From Anaerolineae bacterium (GTDB lineage: Bacteria; Chloroflexota; Anaerolineae; SpSt-600), in contig JAPWUT010000056.1 of NCBI GenBank assembly GCA_028275425.1, positions 1-9,088 of the forward strand: 9,088 nt of DNA, in the 5' to 3' direction. Position numbers and translations under genes: made by a program. A model generated the notes under the pieces. The model searched no databases, was not told the DNA's origin, and was given only the letters and a program-made list of their open reading frames with translations. Numbering within the stretch: the stretch's first letter is position 1; every line of letters begins with the position of its first letter. Positions 6,838-9,088 of this stretch are shown here, piece after piece.

Positions 6838-7878
6838 TCAGCATATGCGGGGAAGCTGTTCCCCGCTCAGCATCTCTACTATTCTTCGGCCTCCTATCCT
6901 GCTGCGGAGGATTACTTGCCCAGGGTGCTCTTCTACCACTTCTCCAATAATGGCCGCTTCCTTTCCTAAGGGATGGCTTTTCATTGCTTCCAGCACTTCC
7001 TCAGCCTTTTCTCGTGCGACAATGGCCAAGCACTTGCCCTCATTGGCTACGTAGAGGGGGTCAAGCCCCAAGATTTCACAGGCCCCTTTCACTTCTTCCC
7101 AGATTGGAATTGAGGCCTCATCAAGGACTATCCCCACCTTCGCTTTAGAGGCGATTTCGTTGAGAGCACTGGCTACACCTCCCCTTGTCGGGTCCCTGAG
7201 GACGTGGACTTTGTCCCCCCCTGCTTCCAGGATGCGGGCTACCAAATCGTGCAAAGGGGCCGTATCGCTTGCCAGGGTGGTCTCAAACTCCAACCCTTCT
7301 CTCACCGACATTATAGCTATGCCGTGCACTGCTATAGCCCCATTTATGAGGATAAGGTCACCAGGCCTGGCCCTCTTGGGCGAAATTTGGATTCCGGCCG
7401 GGATTATGCCTATGCCCGTGGTGTTGATGAAAATCCCATCACCTTTGCCCTTATCCACAACTTTTGTATCGCCGGTGACTATGGGTACGCCGACCCTTTG
7501 GGCTGCTTCCCGCATGGATTCCACAATCCGGCATAAATCCTCCATTGAGAACCCTTCTTCCAGTATGAACCCGGCCGAGAGGGCCAGTGGCCTCGCTCCA
7601 CACATTGCCAAGTCGTTCACAGTCCCGTGAACTGCTAAGCAGCCGATGTCGCCTCCGGGGAAGAAAATCGGGCTGACCACAAAGGAATCGGTGGTGAAGG
7701 CCAGGCGTGTTTCCCCTACTTCCAAAATTGCTCCATCGTGGAGGGTTTCCAGGGCAGGGTTGGCAAAAGCGGGGAGGAATACACGCTCAATGAGCATTTG
7801 GGTGAGCTTTCCCCCACCCCCATGGGCCAGAAGTATTGTCGGGTATTCGGATATCGGGATTGGGCACTGGAAAGTCAT
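6838..7878 (-). CDS. hypE: Hydrogenase maturation protein HypE
   Basis: HypE takes a carbamoyl group from HypF onto its C-terminal cysteine, dehydrates it with ATP to a thiocyanate, and passes cyanide to iron on the HypC-HypD complex for the [NiFe]-hydrogenase active site. The 346-residue protein belongs to the PurM/AIR-synthase-like ATP-binding family. It has LLAHGGGGKLTQML at 16-29, FTTDSFVVSP at 61-70, HGTVNDLAMCGARP at 84-97, VTGDTKVVDKGKGDGIFI at 134-151 and RDPTRGGVASALNEI at 228-242, and it ends PRIC with the essential Cys346. I chose the ATG at 7878, not an in-frame one at 7983, because GGGAGGGGG lies just upstream, its first bases form an ATGA overlap with the hypD stop, and the length then fits the family. 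The last stop lies back to back with that of the GalT-like gene. Confidence 0.97.
   Translation of the reverse strand: MTFQCPIPISEYPTILLAHGGGGKLTQMLIERVFLPAFANPALETLHDGAILEVGETRLAFTTDSFVVSPIFFPGGDIGCLAVHGTVNDLAMCGARPLALSAGFILEEGFSMEDLCRIVESMREAAQRVGVPIVTGDTKVVDKGKGDGIFINTTGIGIIPAGIQISPKRARPGDLILINGAIAVHGIAIMSVREGLEFETTLASDTAPLHDLVARILEAGGDKVHVLRDPTRGGVASALNEIASKAKVGIVLDEASIPIWEEVKGACEILGLDPLYVANEGKCLAIVAREKAEEVLEAMKSHPLGKEAAIIGEVVEEHPGQVILRSRIGGRRIVEMLSGEQLPRIC
6847..6866. terminator. Perfect 8-bp hairpin within the end of hypE, possible bidirectional terminator
   Basis: GCGGGGAA, a four-base loop GCTG, and TTCCCCGC form a perfect GC-rich stem. It starts 9 bases after the stop of the GalT-like gene on the plus strand and lies inside the final codons of hypE on the minus strand. 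With no gap between the two convergent genes, this is the only obvious structure that could end either transcript. It lacks a T-run on either side, so it is not a textbook intrinsic terminator and may instead stabilise mRNA 3' ends. Confidence 0.4.
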
Positions 7879-8963
7879 AACCCCCTCCCATACTGGAAGT
7901 AAGCGGCGCAAGCCCCTTCCGAGGAAACCATTGGAGCTCCTAAGGGGTGCTCTGGGGTGCAATCCCTCCCGAAGGCTGGGCACTCATATGGTTTCTTCTT
8001 CCCCTGCAATATCTCGCCGGCTATGCACAAGGGGGATTCGGAGACGGTCAGTTCCTTGAGGCCAAAGCGCTCCTCGGCATCAAATTCGGAGAATTCCGGC
8101 CTAAGGGCAAGCCCTCCCCCTCGCACTAAACCAATCCCACGCCACTGGCGGTCACAGATTTGGAAAACTTCGTTCATCAATTTCTGGGCCTGGACGTTCC
8201 CTTCCCTCCGGACTGAGCGGACGTATTGGTTTTCAACCCCCCATCGGCCTTCCTCCAGGGCTTTCAGGGTCATGTAAATGCCTTGGAGGAGGTCAAGCGG
8301 CTCAAATCCAGTAACCACGATTGGCACTCGGTACTTCTCGGCGATTGGTTCATACTCCCAGTAGCCCATGACGGTGCAGACGTGGCCAGCAGCCAAGAAC
8401 CCTTGCACCATGTTGTAGGGGTCATTTAGGATTAGCTCTATGGCCGGTGGGACCCTGACTTGAGCACATAGGATGGAGAAGTTCTTTACGCCCAGCTTTT
8501 TGGCCTGCCAGACGGCCATGGCATTAGCCGGGGCAGTGGTCTCAAAGCCTACGGCAAAGAATACCACTTCCTTGTCGGGGTTTTTCTGGGCCAGACGTAG
8601 GGCATCAAGCGGAGAGTAGACCATGCGGACGTCGCCTCCTTGGGCTTTAGCACTGAGGAGGTCTCCGTTGCTCCCTGGGACCCTGAGCATATCGCCGAAT
8701 GAAGTGAAGATTACCCCAGGTGTGAGGGCAAGGTTTATGGCTTTGTCTATTAGTTCCAAGGGGGTTACGCAAACTGGGCAGCCCGGTCCATGGACGATGG
8801 TCACTTCTGGGGGAAGCAATCGGTCTATCCCGGATTTGAGGATGGTGTGGGTTTGCCCACCGCAGACTTCCATTATAGTCCAGGGCTTGGTGACCAAGCG
8901 GTGGATGGCGCTTACGAGTTTGCGAGCGTCTTCTTCTTTCCGGTATTCATCCACGAACTTCAT
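7875..8963 (-). CDS. hypD: Hydrogenase maturation protein HypD
   Basis: HypD carries a [4Fe-4S] cluster and, together with HypC, forms the scaffold on which the Fe(CN)2CO moiety of [NiFe]-hydrogenase is built. The 362-residue protein shows the conserved motifs CGGQTH at 34-39 and GPGCPVC at 59-65 (Cys34, Cys62, Cys65, which handle iron and redox chemistry), GFETTAPA at 139-146, GFEPLDLLQG at 219-228, and the C-terminal cluster site with Cys313, Cys328, Cys335 and Cys352 in a CTPEHPLGAPMVSSEGAC context. All expected cysteines are present and the length is normal. The ATG at 8963 overlaps the hypC stop and its own TGA overlaps the hypE ATG, so the three proteins are probably made in a coupled way. 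Confidence 0.98.
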   Translation of the reverse strand: MKFVDEYRKEEDARKLVSAIHRLVTKPWTIMEVCGGQTHTILKSGIDRLLPPEVTIVHGPGCPVCVTPLELIDKAINLALTPGVIFTSFGDMLRVPGSNGDLLSAKAQGGDVRMVYSPLDALRLAQKNPDKEVVFFAVGFETTAPANAMAVWQAKKLGVKNFSILCAQVRVPPAIELILNDPYNMVQGFLAAGHVCTVMGYWEYEPIAEKYRVPIVVTGFEPLDLLQGIYMTLKALEEGRWGVENQYVRSVRREGNVQAQKLMNEVFQICDRQWRGIGLVRGGGLALRPEFSEFDAEERFGLKELTVSESPLCIAGEILQGKKKPYECPAFGRDCTPEHPLGAPMVSSEGACAAYFQYGRGL

Positions 8964-9088
8964 ACGTTCGCCTCTTGCTCCTCAATTTGCTCCAGGAACT
9001 CAAAGATGTTTTTTGCCTGCTCTTCGTCTATTTTGCTTATAGCGAAGCCGACGTGCACTATCACGTAGTCTCCCACTTGCACATCGGG
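8960..9088 (-). CDS. hypC: Hydrogenase maturation chaperone HypC (C-terminal part, cut by window edge)
   Basis: Reading inward from the right edge, 42 residues are open before a TGA at 8962-8960. The segment begins PDVQVGDYVIVHVGFAISKI and continues DEEQAKNIFEFL, which is the second half of HypC/HybG, including the VGDYVxVHVGFAxxKxDE signature that forms the OB-like barrel and the helix packing on HypD. The N-terminal Met-Cys that binds the iron lies beyond the window. The stop overlaps the hypD start by two bases (ATGA). HypC shuttles the iron moiety from HypD to the hydrogenase large subunit. The short length and motif make another assignment unlikely. Confidence 0.93.
   Translation of the reverse strand, partial: PDVQVGDYVIVHVGFAISKIDEEQAKNIFEFLEQIEEQEANV

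Noticed and set aside
7879..7983. N-terminal extension of HypE from an ATG at 7983
   Set aside because: The extra 35 residues lie inside the hypD C-terminus, are Arg/Leu rich and unlike HypE; the ATG at 7878 has a strong ribosome site and ATGA coupling.
7646..8059. Plus-strand open frame of 137 codons
   Set aside because: It lies opposite hypE and hypD, has basic, Ser/Pro-rich shadow composition and no ribosome site.
1..9088. tRNA, rRNA, CRISPR, riboswitch or mobile element
   Set aside because: Nearly all bases are accounted for by protein genes, and the short gaps show no cloverleaf, spaced repeats, terminal inverted repeats or transposase motifs.

Overview
This is a gene-dense bacterial window, probably a chromosomal segment. 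It holds eight complete protein genes, one hypC fragment cut by the right edge, and a probable C-terminal fragment at the left edge. I see no rRNA, tRNA, CRISPR array, insertion sequence or phage gene. The largest gap between genes is about 135 bases (3876-4010), so no long stretch is empty. Strong Shine-Dalgarno sites, ATGA start/stop overlaps and sigma70-like promoters point to a bacterium. The mix of hydrogenase maturation genes, a bacterial glycogen synthase with a GalT-like partner, a class I/II-type deacetylase and a C69 peptidase would fit an anaerobic or facultative, possibly thermophilic lineage such as Chloroflexota. That taxonomic guess is inference only.

Layout. (1) 1-2818, plus strand: a possible end of an upstream gene, then a membrane-anchored protein with an FnIII-like segment and a GH43/GH32-type five-bladed propeller (95-1420), then a secernin-like C69 Ntn-hydrolase (1454-2818). 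These are closely spaced and probably co-transcribed. (2) 2850-3875, minus strand: a histone-deacetylase-family amidohydrolase, convergent with the C69 gene. (3) 3876-4010: a divergent intergenic region with a good minus-strand promoter candidate. (4) 4011-6837, plus strand: a 66-residue seven-cysteine protein, then glgA (GTG start, own promoter candidate) and a GalT/Apa2-branch HIT-superfamily nucleotidylyltransferase that overlaps glgA by 29 bases. (5) 6838-9088, minus strand: hypE, hypD and the end of hypC, transcribed hypC-hypD-hypE with ATGA overlaps at both junctions.

How the genes work together. HypC, HypD and HypE assemble the Fe(CN)2CO group of [NiFe]-hydrogenase, so the organism very likely makes such a hydrogenase; its structural genes, and hypA, hypB and hypF, are not in view. 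GlgA and the GalT-like enzyme form a translationally coupled pair, which suggests linked sugar-nucleotide and glycogen chemistry. The left operon joins an extracytoplasmic glycan-acting protein to a cytoplasmic peptidase with no obvious common pathway.

I did not find a clear new multi-gene system. The points most worth a second look are the glgA/GalT-like pair, the seven-cysteine small protein, the anchored propeller protein, and the zero-gap convergent junction with a perfect hairpin inside the end of hypE.
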